From contig SCRB01000897.1 of assembly GCA_004299545.1 (NCBI GenBank), positions 1 through 8,537 of the forward strand: a stretch of 8,537 nucleotides of DNA, given 5' to 3'. The position numbers were made by a program, and so were the translations under genes. This document shows positions 1 to 6,920 of this stretch, piece after piece. Source of the stretch: Rhizobiaceae bacterium (lineage in GTDB: Bacteria > Pseudomonadota > Alphaproteobacteria > Rhizobiales > Rhizobiaceae). The notes beneath the pieces were generated by a model. The model was not told the DNA's origin and did not search any database. It saw only the letters and a list, made by a program, of their open reading frames with translations. Within the stretch, counting starts at the first letter, position 1; each line of letters starts with the position of its first letter.

Positions 1-99
1 GGCATCGAAGCGGCTTGCGAGGTGGCGCTGGTCCTGCCGATCACGGACGATACCGACATGCGCGACGCGCTGAAGGCTGCTGTCGCGGCGTGCGTCTGA
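1..99 (+). CDS. C-terminal fragment of CbbQ/NorQ-family AAA+ ATPase (gene starts upstream)
   Basis: Only the last 32 codons are visible, in frame 1 and ending in TGA at 97-99. The tail reads ALVLPITDDTDMRDALKAAV. A run of the form 'P-L-T-D-D-x-D-x-x-x-A-L' close to the C terminus is typical of the MoxR-type ATPases CbbQ and NorQ (family knowledge recalled from memory). These hexameric ATPases work with a VWA-domain partner to activate a metalloenzyme, RuBisCO for CbbQO or nitric oxide reductase for NorQD. The next gene is such a partner and begins at the base after this stop codon, which strongly supports the call. The Walker motifs lie outside the window, so CbbQ and NorQ cannot be told apart from this piece. 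Confidence 0.7.
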   Translation, partial: GIEAACEVALVLPITDDTDMRDALKAAVAACV

Positions 100-2361
100 A
101 TGAACGAGCCGCTCTCCCCATCGAGTCTTGAGGAGCGCCGCAAAGCTACGTTCGCCGAAGCGGTGCGCGATGGCGCCGTGGTCTTCGCCGGGCGCGAAGA
201 CGCCTGGAACGCGGCCTGCCGGCGGCTTGCCGGGGCCGGCTATGGCGGCCGGGTGGCGGAAAATTATGCACGGTTCGCGCCCCAATTCGCCAAGCTGGCT
301 TCCGCGACTCAGGCGCTCTCGCTCGCCGGCGTCGTCTCGTCGACTGCCATCCGCGCGGGCCGTGCTGCGGCGGAGCAGTTGCCGGACGCGGCCATGGCGG
401 TGGCCGGAAAGGTGGGGCCGGAACGCACCGACCAATGGCTGCGGCTTGTCGAATGGCTGCTGTCGGCAGCGCCGGAATCGGTCGCGATCCTGCTCGGCGC
501 AATGCCCGGCCTGTTCGCCGAAAGCGATCTCGATGGCGTCGAGGCATGGATCAGGATCGGCGTGCGCGCCGCCGACGGCGATCCCGAGCGGCGCCAGCGC
601 TTCTTTAGGCTGGAGGATGCCGACAGCCGCCGCTGGCTCCAGAGGCAAAGCGGGCAGGTCGGCTTTCTCGACATGGAATCCCGGCTCAAACCCTTTCTCG
701 CCGCGCTGTGGGGTGATGCGCCGCCGCTTCGCGAAACGCCGCCGAACGCGCCGCCGGCGGCGCGCCGGCGCTCGGGTTTCGACGGCAGCGTCGTGCGCCT
801 GCCGACGACCTTTCAGGGCTTTCCACCCCCTGACAGCGAGAAGCTCTACCGGGCAGCTGTCGCTCATATCGGGGCGCATCTTGAATTTTCGCGCGACCGC
901 TTTCCTCTTGGCGGTTTGAAGCCGGCGCAGGTCGCGCTCGTCTCCCTGATCGAGGATGCGAGGGTCGAGCGGCTGGCGCTGCGCGAACTTCCGGGGCTGG
1001 CGCGTCTGTTCCTGCCGTTTCACACCGCCAAGCCGACGGGCACCGCGACGGCGCCTTCGCTTTTCGCCCGCCTCGCGCGCGCGCTCGCCGACCCGGCCTA
1101 TGACGATCCCGACCCGTGGGTGCGAAAGGGCCGCGATGCTTTTGCCGCCGCCGCGGGGGAATTCGAAGACCAGCGGATCAGTCGCCGCATCGGCGACCTG
1201 CTGGGCAACGATCTCGGCCAGATGCGGGTCCAGTTCGATCCGAAGAACTATGTGGTCCAGCCGCCTTATCGGGACGACAATATGGGCCTTTGGGATTTCG
1301 GCGAGGACGATCCAGCCGAGAAGGCGGAGGCCGAGGAAGTTCTCTCCTCGGCGAACTTTCGCATGGAAGAGGACGACAAGCGCCCGCCGGACCGCGTGGA
1401 GCAGGAATGGCAGCCCGAGAATGCCTCCGGGCGGGCCCATCTCACCGTTCAGGAAGCGGACGGCGTCCTGGTCGCGCGCTATCCCGAATTCGATTACATG
1501 ACCGGACGCAACCAGGCCGACTGGACATCCGTGAAGGAATATATCCCCGGATTGGGGCCGGCGCGGTCGGTGGCTCGGCTGCGCGAGGAGCGGGCGGGCT
1601 TCGCCAACCGGCTGACGACGCTCATCCGTTCGGCGCGCGTCAGCCGTGCCGAGCGCCTGCGCCGCCAACCGGAGGGCGAATTCCTCGATCTCGACGCCTG
1701 CATCGATGCGGTCATCTCGCGGCGGATCGGCGAGAATCCGGGCACGCGCATTCACGCCCGGTATGAGCGGCGCAATCGCGACCTGTCGACCCTGCTCCTG
1801 CTCGATATTTCCCAATCGACGGCCGCCCGCGTCCGCAACGGCGGGCAAACGGTGCTCGATGTCGAGCGGCAGGCAGCGGCCCTTCTCTCCCAGGCGATGG
1901 CGGAACTCGGCGACCCTTTCGCGGTCGCCGCTTTTTGTTCCGACAAGAGGGAGGACGTCCGCTATCTGCGTCTCAAGGATTTTGGCAGCCCCTTTGATGC
2001 CTTGACGGAAGCGCGGCTCGCCGGGCTCGAAAGCGGGCTGTCCACGCGGCTCGGTGCGGCGATGCGTCATGCCGGACAGGATCTGGCGCTCAGGAAGACC
2101 TACCGCCGGCTGCTGCTCGTCGTCACCGATGGCGAACCGTCCGACATCGACGTCGAGGACCGGAAATATCTCGTCGAGGATGCGCGCAAGGCCGTCCAGA
2201 GGCTGAACCGGATGGCGATCGACACATTCTGCGTCGGGCTCGATTCCGATGCGGATTCTTCCCTCGGCCGGATATTCGGCGAGCACAATGCGATCACGAT
2301 TTCAGCCGTGGAACGGCTGACGCAACTGTTGCCGAAACTCTATCTGAGAATGAGCCGCTGA
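100..2361 (+). CDS. cbbO: VWA-domain activase partner, CbbO/NorD family (probably CbbO)
   Basis: This 753-residue protein should be the adaptor that links a MoxR-type ATPase to its target enzyme. The C-terminal third (about 560-750) is a von Willebrand A domain with a complete metal-ion-dependent adhesion site: DISQS at D569/S571/S573, T649 in the LSTR segment and D677 in VTDGEPSD. The N-terminal ~200 residues are predicted helical and include a W-I-R-I-G-V-R segment and an RFFRLED...RRWL segment. A central acidic, proline-rich linker lies at about 400-440. A conserved-looking LIEDARVERL motif sits at 283-292, after an HIGAH segment at 256-260. NorD proteins are usually about 630 residues and lack the N-terminal part, whereas CbbO proteins are around 750-790, so length favours CbbO (from memory). 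The start ATG directly follows the upstream TGA, implying translational coupling; no strong Shine-Dalgarno sequence is seen. No RuBisCO or nor gene is in the window, so NorD-like remains possible. Confidence 0.72.
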   Translation: MNEPLSPSSLEERRKATFAEAVRDGAVVFAGREDAWNAACRRLAGAGYGGRVAENYARFAPQFAKLASATQALSLAGVVSSTAIRAGRAAAEQLPDAAMAVAGKVGPERTDQWLRLVEWLLSAAPESVAILLGAMPGLFAESDLDGVEAWIRIGVRAADGDPERRQRFFRLEDADSRRWLQRQSGQVGFLDMESRLKPFLAALWGDAPPLRETPPNAPPAARRRSGFDGSVVRLPTTFQGFPPPDSEKLYRAAVAHIGAHLEFSRDRFPLGGLKPAQVALVSLIEDARVERLALRELPGLARLFLPFHTAKPTGTATAPSLFARLARALADPAYDDPDPWVRKGRDAFAAAAGEFEDQRISRRIGDLLGNDLGQMRVQFDPKNYVVQPPYRDDNMGLWDFGEDDPAEKAEAEEVLSSANFRMEEDDKRPPDRVEQEWQPENASGRAHLTVQEADGVLVARYPEFDYMTGRNQADWTSVKEYIPGLGPARSVARLREERAGFANRLTTLIRSARVSRAERLRRQPEGEFLDLDACIDAVISRRIGENPGTRIHARYERRNRDLSTLLLLDISQSTAARVRNGGQTVLDVERQAAALLSQAMAELGDPFAVAAFCSDKREDVRYLRLKDFGSPFDALTEARLAGLESGLSTRLGAAMRHAGQDLALRKTYRRLLLVVTDGEPSDIDVEDRKYLVEDARKAVQRLNRMAIDTFCVGLDSDADSSLGRIFGEHNAITISAVERLTQLLPKLYLRMSR

Positions 2362-2408
2362 TATTCCGCCGATGACGGCTCGGAGCCCGCGTCGCCGAAG
2401 CGGAATGG

Positions 2409-2458
2409 ACGCTCCTTATCCGGACCGGAACATTTCCGGCCAGACGAATAAGGAGCGT
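2409..2458. terminator. nested inverted repeat between convergent genes, possible bidirectional terminator
   Basis: The arms ACGCTCCTTAT (2409-2419) and ATAAGGAGCGT (2448-2458) are perfect 11-bp complements. The enclosed 28 bases hold a second perfect hairpin, CCGGAA-CAT-TTCCGG (2425-2439). The structure sits between the stop of the cbbO-like gene (2361) and the stop of the convergent aldehyde dehydrogenase gene (2471), where a shared terminator is expected. No T-run follows on either strand, so it is not a classical intrinsic terminator. It could instead be an RNA-stabilising hairpin, or a dispersed repeat if copies occur elsewhere in the genome. Confidence 0.45.
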
Positions 2459-2470
2459 TCAACATCGGGA

Positions 2471-3907
2471 TCAGGGCAGCGTATAGGCGGTCTTGATTGT
2501 GGTGTAGAACTCCGCGGCGTAGCGGCCCTGCTCGCGTGGTCCGTAGGAGGAGCCTTTTCGGCCGCCGAAGGGAACGTGGTAGTCGACGCCCGCCGTCGGC
2601 AGATTGACCATCACCATGCCGGCCGCGGAGTTGCGCTTGAAATGCGAGGCATGCTTCAGGCTGGTCGTGCAGATACCCGACGACAGTCCGAAAACCGTGT
2701 CGTTCGCCACCGCCAGCGCTTCGTCGTAGCCCTTGACGCGCTGGACGCTGGCGACCGGCCCGAAGATTTCCTCGCGATTGATGCGCATATCGGGCGCCGT
2801 GTCGGTGAAGAGTGCGGGCTGCAGGTAGAAGCCGGATTTCTCCCGGTTCAGCCGTTCGCCACCCCAGGCGAGCGTCGCGCCTTCCTTCTGGCCGATGTCG
2901 ATATAGGAGATGTCCTGGTTGAGTTGCGACTGGTCGACGACCGGGCCGATGTGGGTTCCTTGCTTGACCGCATCGCCGACGACGAGGCCCTTCAGCCGCT
3001 CGGTCAGCGCCGAGACGAACTTGTCATGGATGCCGTCGGTAACGACGAGCCGCGAGGAAGCCGTGCAGCGCTGCCCGGTGGAGAAGAAGGCACCGTTGGC
3101 CGCCACTTCCACCGCTGTTTTCAGATCGGCATCGTCCAGCACGACGAGCGGGTTCTTGCCGCCCATCTCGAGCTGGAACTTGCGCATATGTTCGACGCAG
3201 GCCGCCGCGACCTTCTTTCCCGTGGCGACCGAACCGGTGAAGGTGATGGCGTCGATATGCGGCGCGTTCAGCATGGCCTCGCCGACCACCGAGCCGCGGC
3301 CCATGACGAGATTGAAGACACCTTCCGGCAGGCCGGCGCGCACGATGATGTCCGACAACGCCCACGCCGAACCCGGCACCAGATCGGCCGGTTTGAAGAC
3401 CACCGCGTTGCCGTAGGCGAGTGCCGGCGCGATCTTCCAGGCGGGGATGGCGATCGGAAAGTTCCACGGCGTGATGATGCCGACGACGCCGACCGGCTCG
3501 CGGGTGATCTCCACGTCGATGCCGGGACGCGTGGAAGCGATCTTCTCGCCCGCCAGCCGCAGCACCTCGCCGGCGAAGAAATCGAAGATCTGGCCGGCAC
3601 GCGCGACTTCGCCGACCGCCTCGGGGAGGGTCTTGCCTTCCTCTCGCGCCAGAAGCAGCCCGAGTTCGTCCTTGCGCGCCATGATCTCGTCCGAGACCTT
3701 CTTCAGGACGTCGTGGCGCTGCTGGATGCCCGAGCGCGCCCAGCCCGGGAAAGCCTTGCGGGCCGCCTCTATCGCGTTCTCCGCGTCGTCGCGCGAGGCC
3801 CGCGCATAGACGCCGATCACCTCGTCGGTATTGGATGGGTTGATGTTCTTCGTTTCGTCGCCACCGGCCAGCCATTCGCCGGCGATGAAGTTCTTGTGAA
3901 TCGTCAT
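2471..3907 (-). CDS. NAD(P)-dependent aldehyde dehydrogenase, alpha-ketoglutarate semialdehyde dehydrogenase type
   Basis: A 478-residue, soluble, full-length aldehyde dehydrogenase. All the family hallmarks are present: TPWNF with N149, FKPAD with K172, the FTGS nucleotide loop (223-226), the general base E247 in QLEMGGKN, the catalytic C281 in STGQRCTASS, and EEIFGP (379-384). The ITPWNFPIAIPAWKIAPALA stretch and the C-terminal VPFGGRKGSSYGPREQG stretch closely resemble, from memory, 2,5-dioxovalerate (alpha-ketoglutarate semialdehyde) dehydrogenases. Those oxidise the semialdehyde made from pentoses, hexarates or hydroxyproline to 2-oxoglutarate. Succinate semialdehyde dehydrogenase is the main alternative. 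The ATG at 3907 is chosen because the homology starts there (MTIHKNFIAGEW) and an AGAGG Shine-Dalgarno-like sequence lies about 10 bases upstream. No sugar dehydratase or transporter is adjacent, so the pathway cannot be read from context. The P450 gene lies 127 bases upstream on the same strand. Confidence 0.85.
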   Translation of the reverse strand: MTIHKNFIAGEWLAGGDETKNINPSNTDEVIGVYARASRDDAENAIEAARKAFPGWARSGIQQRHDVLKKVSDEIMARKDELGLLLAREEGKTLPEAVGEVARAGQIFDFFAGEVLRLAGEKIASTRPGIDVEITREPVGVVGIITPWNFPIAIPAWKIAPALAYGNAVVFKPADLVPGSAWALSDIIVRAGLPEGVFNLVMGRGSVVGEAMLNAPHIDAITFTGSVATGKKVAAACVEHMRKFQLEMGGKNPLVVLDDADLKTAVEVAANGAFFSTGQRCTASSRLVVTDGIHDKFVSALTERLKGLVVGDAVKQGTHIGPVVDQSQLNQDISYIDIGQKEGATLAWGGERLNREKSGFYLQPALFTDTAPDMRINREEIFGPVASVQRVKGYDEALAVANDTVFGLSSGICTTSLKHASHFKRNSAAGMVMVNLPTAGVDYHVPFGGRKGSSYGPREQGRYAAEFYTTIKTAYTLP

Positions 3908-3941
3908 GGTGTTCGGTTCCTCTTGTCGGCTTGCAATCTCG

Positions 3942-3962
3942 ATATCCGAATTTGACCGATAT
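3942..3962. promoter_or_regulatory. imperfect palindrome upstream of the aldehyde dehydrogenase gene, possible operator
   Basis: In the 127-base gap between the P450 and aldehyde dehydrogenase genes, positions 3942-3962 have ATATC/GATAT arms of 5 bp around an AT-rich centre, with one further matching G/C pair inside. The site lies about 35-55 bases upstream of the aldehyde dehydrogenase ATG, a plausible place for a repressor. The surrounding DNA is visibly more AT-rich than the genes. The arms are short and no regulator gene is in the window, so this is a weak candidate. Confidence 0.2.
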
Positions 3963-4034
3963 GGAGCCGAAGCGCCACCCGGCATACCCTGTCCGTGATC
4001 TCGGGGTTGAAAAATCGCAAATCCGATGGCCGTT

Positions 4035-5411
4035 TCACCCTCGGCGCGGCGAAATGCGCATGGGAAGGCCACCCTGCGGCTGCGTCGTCAGTTTCTGGAC
4101 GGGCCACGGTTTCGTTTCTTCCGTCGTGTCGAAACGGTAGCGGGACATCAGCACGCCGAGCGCGATCATCGCCTCCTGCATGGCAAAGCTGGCGCCGATG
4201 CACACGCGCGGGCCCGCGCCGAAGGGCAGGTATTGGAAGCGGTCGATTTGCCCGCGTCGCTCCGGCGCAAATCGTGCGGGAATGAAGGCTTCCGGGTTGT
4301 CCCACAGCCGCCGGTGGCGATGCACCGTCCACGGCATGACGAGCACCTGTGTCCCCCTGCGAATGGTCAATTCGCCGTAGCGGTCGTCCTCTATCGCCTC
4401 CCTGTTGATGGAGGGCGCCGGCGGGTAAAGCCGCAACGCTTCCTCGAAGGCGGCCCGCGCCAAGGGCATATGCTCCAACCAGAGGATGGGATCGACGCCT
4501 TCCGCCATGACCGCGTCGATCTCGTTCTCGATCTTCTCCCGCTCCCATGGGGACTCGGCGAGACAGTAAAGCGTCCAGCCGAGCGCGCGGGCCGTGGTTT
4601 CGTGGCCGGCGCCTATGAAGGTGATGAGATTGTCCTCGATCTCGGCGCGCGACAGGCCGTCGGGGCCTTCGGTTCCCAGCAATAGGGTCAGGAAATCCTG
4701 TGGCGTTCCGCCCGGGTCTCGCGCGAGACGCTCCTTGCGCTGGGCAATCGTCTCGGCGACGATTCGGCGGAAGAAGGCGAGTGCGTTGCGGCCGAGCAGC
4801 CGCGTGATGCGCGGCAGCCAGTCCGGCGCGCCGAGGAGGTCGAGCGGATCGACGCGACCCATGGTTTCGAACAGCCTGTCCACCTGATGCTCGAAGCTGC
4901 CGGGTTCGCCGGCGATCTCGTTGGAGAAAAGCGTTTCGGCGAGGATCTCATAGGTAAGGCTGGTCATGTCGCGCGAGAGGTCGGCCGTCCGGTCCACCCC
5001 CTCATAGCGCGCCGAAAATTCGATGGCCCGCTTCAGCATCGGCTCGGCGAAACCCTGGATGTGGCGCGGCGTGAAGACCGGTGCCATCGCCTTGCGTGAG
5101 CGCTTCCACACCTCGCCTTCGGCCGTCAGCAGGCCGTCGCGGAGGATCGGGCGCAGGATCTTCTGGCGCACGCGCGCCATCTTGTAGTTTTTGGCGTTAT
5201 CGACAAGGACCCGTCGGATCAGGCCCGGCTCGTTGGCGATCACCAGCGGGCCGCCGATCCCCGAGACCGAGATCCAGTCCTCGTTATAGGAAGGCTCGCC
5301 CCACAATTCGAGCGGATTGCGGTAGACGATGCGGATCATCTCCAGCGTCGAGGGCGGAGCCGAGCGCGGCTTCGGTGCGGGAGGCACGAAAGGGGCCGGA
5401 ATCGATTCCAT
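4035..5411 (-). CDS. cytochrome P450 monooxygenase
   Basis: A 458-residue soluble bacterial P450 with every signature in order. These are the C-helix WxxxR (W102-R106), the I-helix oxygen-binding AGHETT (268-273), the ExxR pair E324/R327, a PARF segment (378-381), and the heme loop FGAGPRVCIG with the cysteine ligand C404. The FAMQE following the loop is common in P450s resembling the CYP102/CYP4 side of the superfamily. There is no N-terminal membrane anchor, no fused reductase, and no ferredoxin or ferredoxin reductase gene nearby, so electron donors must be encoded elsewhere. The substrate cannot be deduced. The ATG at 5411 is preferred over an upstream in-frame TTG at 5450, because the extra 13 residues look like non-coding sequence. 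The Shine-Dalgarno sequence is poor. A weak promoter-like pair, TTGGAT and TATCTT 16 bases apart, is visible in the 96-base gap after crcB, so independent transcription is likely but read-through is possible. Confidence 0.92.
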   Translation of the reverse strand: MESIPAPFVPPAPKPRSAPPSTLEMIRIVYRNPLELWGEPSYNEDWISVSGIGGPLVIANEPGLIRRVLVDNAKNYKMARVRQKILRPILRDGLLTAEGEVWKRSRKAMAPVFTPRHIQGFAEPMLKRAIEFSARYEGVDRTADLSRDMTSLTYEILAETLFSNEIAGEPGSFEHQVDRLFETMGRVDPLDLLGAPDWLPRITRLLGRNALAFFRRIVAETIAQRKERLARDPGGTPQDFLTLLLGTEGPDGLSRAEIEDNLITFIGAGHETTARALGWTLYCLAESPWEREKIENEIDAVMAEGVDPILWLEHMPLARAAFEEALRLYPPAPSINREAIEDDRYGELTIRRGTQVLVMPWTVHRHRRLWDNPEAFIPARFAPERRGQIDRFQYLPFGAGPRVCIGASFAMQEAMIALGVLMSRYRFDTTEETKPWPVQKLTTQPQGGLPMRISPRRG

Positions 5412-5507
5412 TGAAGAAGCGCTTTCTTGCCGCGGTGGAGACCGCCTCAAGATAAGGGCAAAAAGCGGCGATCCAAGGGAAATGCGCTCGGGAAAAAGGT
5501 TGGGGAG

Positions 5508-5882
5508 TTACGGCAATTGCCTCACGGTCCAAAGGCCGACAAAAAGCGCGCCGATCGACAGGACGAGCGAAGCGAGGACGTAAAGGGCACAGCCAGCGAT
5601 GTTGCCACGTTCCCACAACACCGCCGTATCCAGCGAAAAGCTGGAAAAAGTCGTGAACCCGCCGAGAACGCCGGTCAGCAGGAACAGCCGCGTCGGCTGC
5701 GCCATTTCCCCTTTTGTTGCGAGCCAGCCGCCCAGAAGGCCCATGACGAGGGACCCGACGATGTTCACCGTCATCGTGCCGAACGGAAAATTGACGCCCA
5801 TCAGGCGCATGGCAGCCGTGTTGACGCCATGGCGTAGCGCACCACCGATGCCTGCACCGAGAAAGACGATAAGAACATTCAT
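5508..5882 (-). CDS. crcB: fluoride channel/exporter CrcB (Fluc)
   Basis: This 124-residue, four-segment inner-membrane protein is the fluoride-specific channel that lets cytoplasmic fluoride leak out. Diagnostic motifs are visible: GGALR with R17, FPFGTMTVNIVGS (32-44) with the pore asparagine N40, and GGFTTFSSFS (74-83) with the phenylalanine-box residues F79 and F82 beside the central sodium site. Its length matches the usual 120-130 residues of single-gene Fluc proteins, which act as dual-topology homodimers. It is the last gene of the fluoride-riboswitch operon, and its ATG overlaps the previous stop codon by four bases (ATGA, 5879-5882). That overlap implies translational coupling to the riboswitch-controlled first gene. 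A modest GGAAAA ribosome site lies about 7 bases upstream. The protein ends at TAA (5508-5510). Confidence 0.96.
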   Translation of the reverse strand: MNVLIVFLGAGIGGALRHGVNTAAMRLMGVNFPFGTMTVNIVGSLVMGLLGGWLATKGEMAQPTRLFLLTGVLGGFTTFSSFSLDTAVLWERGNIAGCALYVLASLVLSIGALFVGLWTVRQLP

Positions 5883-6100
5883 GATCCGCTTTTCCGTGTT
5901 GCTTTTGTCCTGAAGACGCTGAAAAGAAGGGAAGCGACGCTGCCGGCCACGAGGACGATGCCCGTGACGCGGCCGTCGGCGTGAAGGCCGACGGCGAGCA
6001 AGGCGGCCAGGGCCACGACGGCGAGGGCAAGCACCGCGAGCGCTCCATCGTCGACGAACAGCCCGTACAATTCCAATAAGATCGCCGTCAGCGTCTTCAT
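5879..6100 (-). CDS. small two-segment membrane protein of unknown function in the fluoride operon
   Basis: A 73-residue protein that I cannot assign to a characterised family. It starts MKTLTAILLELYGLFVDDG, followed by two hydrophobic stretches (about 20-38 and 46-64) separated by a short polar turn (HADGR). It ends in a basic tail (RTKATRKSGS), suggesting both termini face the cytoplasm. The ATG at 6100 overlaps the upstream TGA by four bases (ATGA, 6097-6100), and its own TGA overlaps the crcB ATG in the same way. A GGAAGG Shine-Dalgarno sequence sits 7 bases before the start (6108-6113). The tight coupling on both sides, the good ribosome site and the clean membrane pattern argue that it is real rather than a chance frame. 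Its position makes it a candidate accessory subunit or stress protein for fluoride handling (inference). Confidence 0.8.
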   Translation of the reverse strand: MKTLTAILLELYGLFVDDGALAVLALAVVALAALLAVGLHADGRVTGIVLVAGSVASLLFSVFRTKATRKSGS

Positions 6101-6846
6101 GACGCGGCCTTCCGCTCGCTGGCGCGTAGCAGGCCGGCGGCTGCAAGCCCTGTCACGAGGAAGAGCAATACCAGAAGCGGGATCATGGCCTCGCCGCCGG
6201 GCCATCCGACGGAAAGACCTTCGCCCGTCCAGAAGACTCCGAAGGCGGACAGCATGATGCCGACGATGAATTTGAGGGCGTTTTCCGGCACCCGTGTCAG
6301 CGGGCCGCGCACCGCAAGGCCGATAGCGAGGACCAGCAGGAAAGCGCCGAAAGCGCCGAGCGCGGCCCAGCCGACCAGTCCGCGGCCGGCGCCGACGGCG
6401 ATGACGATGAACACGACTTCGATGCCCTCAAGCGTCACCGCCTTGAAGGCGGCAAGCCCGGCGATCCAGTCGAGTTGCCTTTCGTCGCGCGTCATGGCGG
6501 CGCGCAGCCGGCTGTCCTCCCTTGCGAACACCGAGGCTTCGTCGTGGAGGGCTAGCAGTCCGGCGGCACGCAGGATCGCCTTGCGCAGCCAGCGCAGCCC
6601 GAACAGAAGCAGGAGAACACCGATCACCAGCTGCAGAACGGTGAGAGGGATGTGGCCCAGGCCTGGGCCGAGGACAGCGATGAGGATTGCAAGCAGGAGG
6701 AGCGCTGCGAGGCTGCCAGACAGCGCCGGCTTCCATCCGCGCACGCTTCCCACCGCGAACACGATGGTGAACGCCTCGACCATCTCGACCAGCGAAGCGA
6801 GAAAAGAAGCGCTCACCGCCGGTGCGGCCGTTGCCCATATGGTCAC
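6097..6846 (-). CDS. duplicated multi-pass membrane protein (COG4280-like), first gene of the fluoride operon
   Basis: A 249-residue integral membrane protein, probably with seven segments. Residues 15-93 and 133-210 are clear repeats: E-M-V-E (21-24) matches E-G-I-E (140-143), AVGSVRGW matches AVGAGRGL, and LQLVIGVLLLLFGLRW matches LKFIVGIMLSAFGVFW. Each repeat has about three segments, so the halves should insert in opposite orientations, as in GDT1, LysE and TerC-type transporters. A charged cytoplasmic-type loop (about 101-127) joins them, and an extra segment (221-240) closes the protein. It resembles the uncharacterised COG4280 membrane family (from memory). The paired ExxE motifs inside membrane segments suggest cation binding. 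The start is taken as GTG at 6846, because a perfect AAGGAGG lies 8 bases upstream and homology begins there. In-frame ATGs at 6867 and 6936 would put the ribosome site or riboswitch inside the gene. The function is unproven, but its place behind a fluoride riboswitch points to fluoride stress. Confidence 0.85.
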   Translation of the reverse strand: MTIWATAAPAVSASFLASLVEMVEAFTIVFAVGSVRGWKPALSGSLAALLLLAILIAVLGPGLGHIPLTVLQLVIGVLLLLFGLRWLRKAILRAAGLLALHDEASVFAREDSRLRAAMTRDERQLDWIAGLAAFKAVTLEGIEVVFIVIAVGAGRGLVGWAALGAFGAFLLVLAIGLAVRGPLTRVPENALKFIVGIMLSAFGVFWTGEGLSVGWPGGEAMIPLLVLLFLVTGLAAAGLLRASERKAAS

Positions 6847-6854
6847 GTCTCCAG

Positions 6855-6861
6855 CCTCCTT
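6855..6861 (-). promoter_or_regulatory. strong Shine-Dalgarno sequence, probably masked by the riboswitch
   Basis: On the minus strand AAGGAGG lies 8 bases before the GTG at 6846 and decides the start of the first operon gene. The wider segment GGCAAGGAG (minus strand, 6864 to 6856) can pair with CUCCUGCC (6932 to 6925) in the 3' part of the riboswitch, giving eight base pairs with one bulged A. This offers a direct on/off switch for translation (inference). Confidence 0.75.
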
Positions 6862-6920
6862 GCCCATGCAAGCGACTTTGGTGACGCGCCCACCGGCAGT
6901 GCTCCCGCCGACGCGACGCG

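Noticed and set aside
2372..3955. A 527-codon open frame on the plus strand
   Set aside because: It lies entirely antisense to the aldehyde dehydrogenase gene, which has every family motif. Its translation is a low-complexity mix rich in R, D, A and G, as expected from the complementary frame of a GC-rich gene.
3904..4548. A 214-codon minus-strand frame spanning the P450/aldehyde dehydrogenase gap
   Set aside because: It overlaps the P450 gene in another frame, shows no domain or hydrophobic pattern, and is rich in R, G and H.
5416..5423. Palindrome AAGCGCTT just upstream of the P450 start
   Set aside because: It is eight bases only, with no extended symmetry, and is likely chance.
5409..5450. 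TTG start at 5450 for the P450, adding 13 residues
   Set aside because: The extension (MRRSPPRQESASS) looks like translated non-coding DNA, and an ATG follows at 5411.
5284..6048. A 254-codon minus-strand frame over crcB, the small gene and the P450 start
   Set aside because: It is out of frame with three supported genes and gives no recognisable protein.
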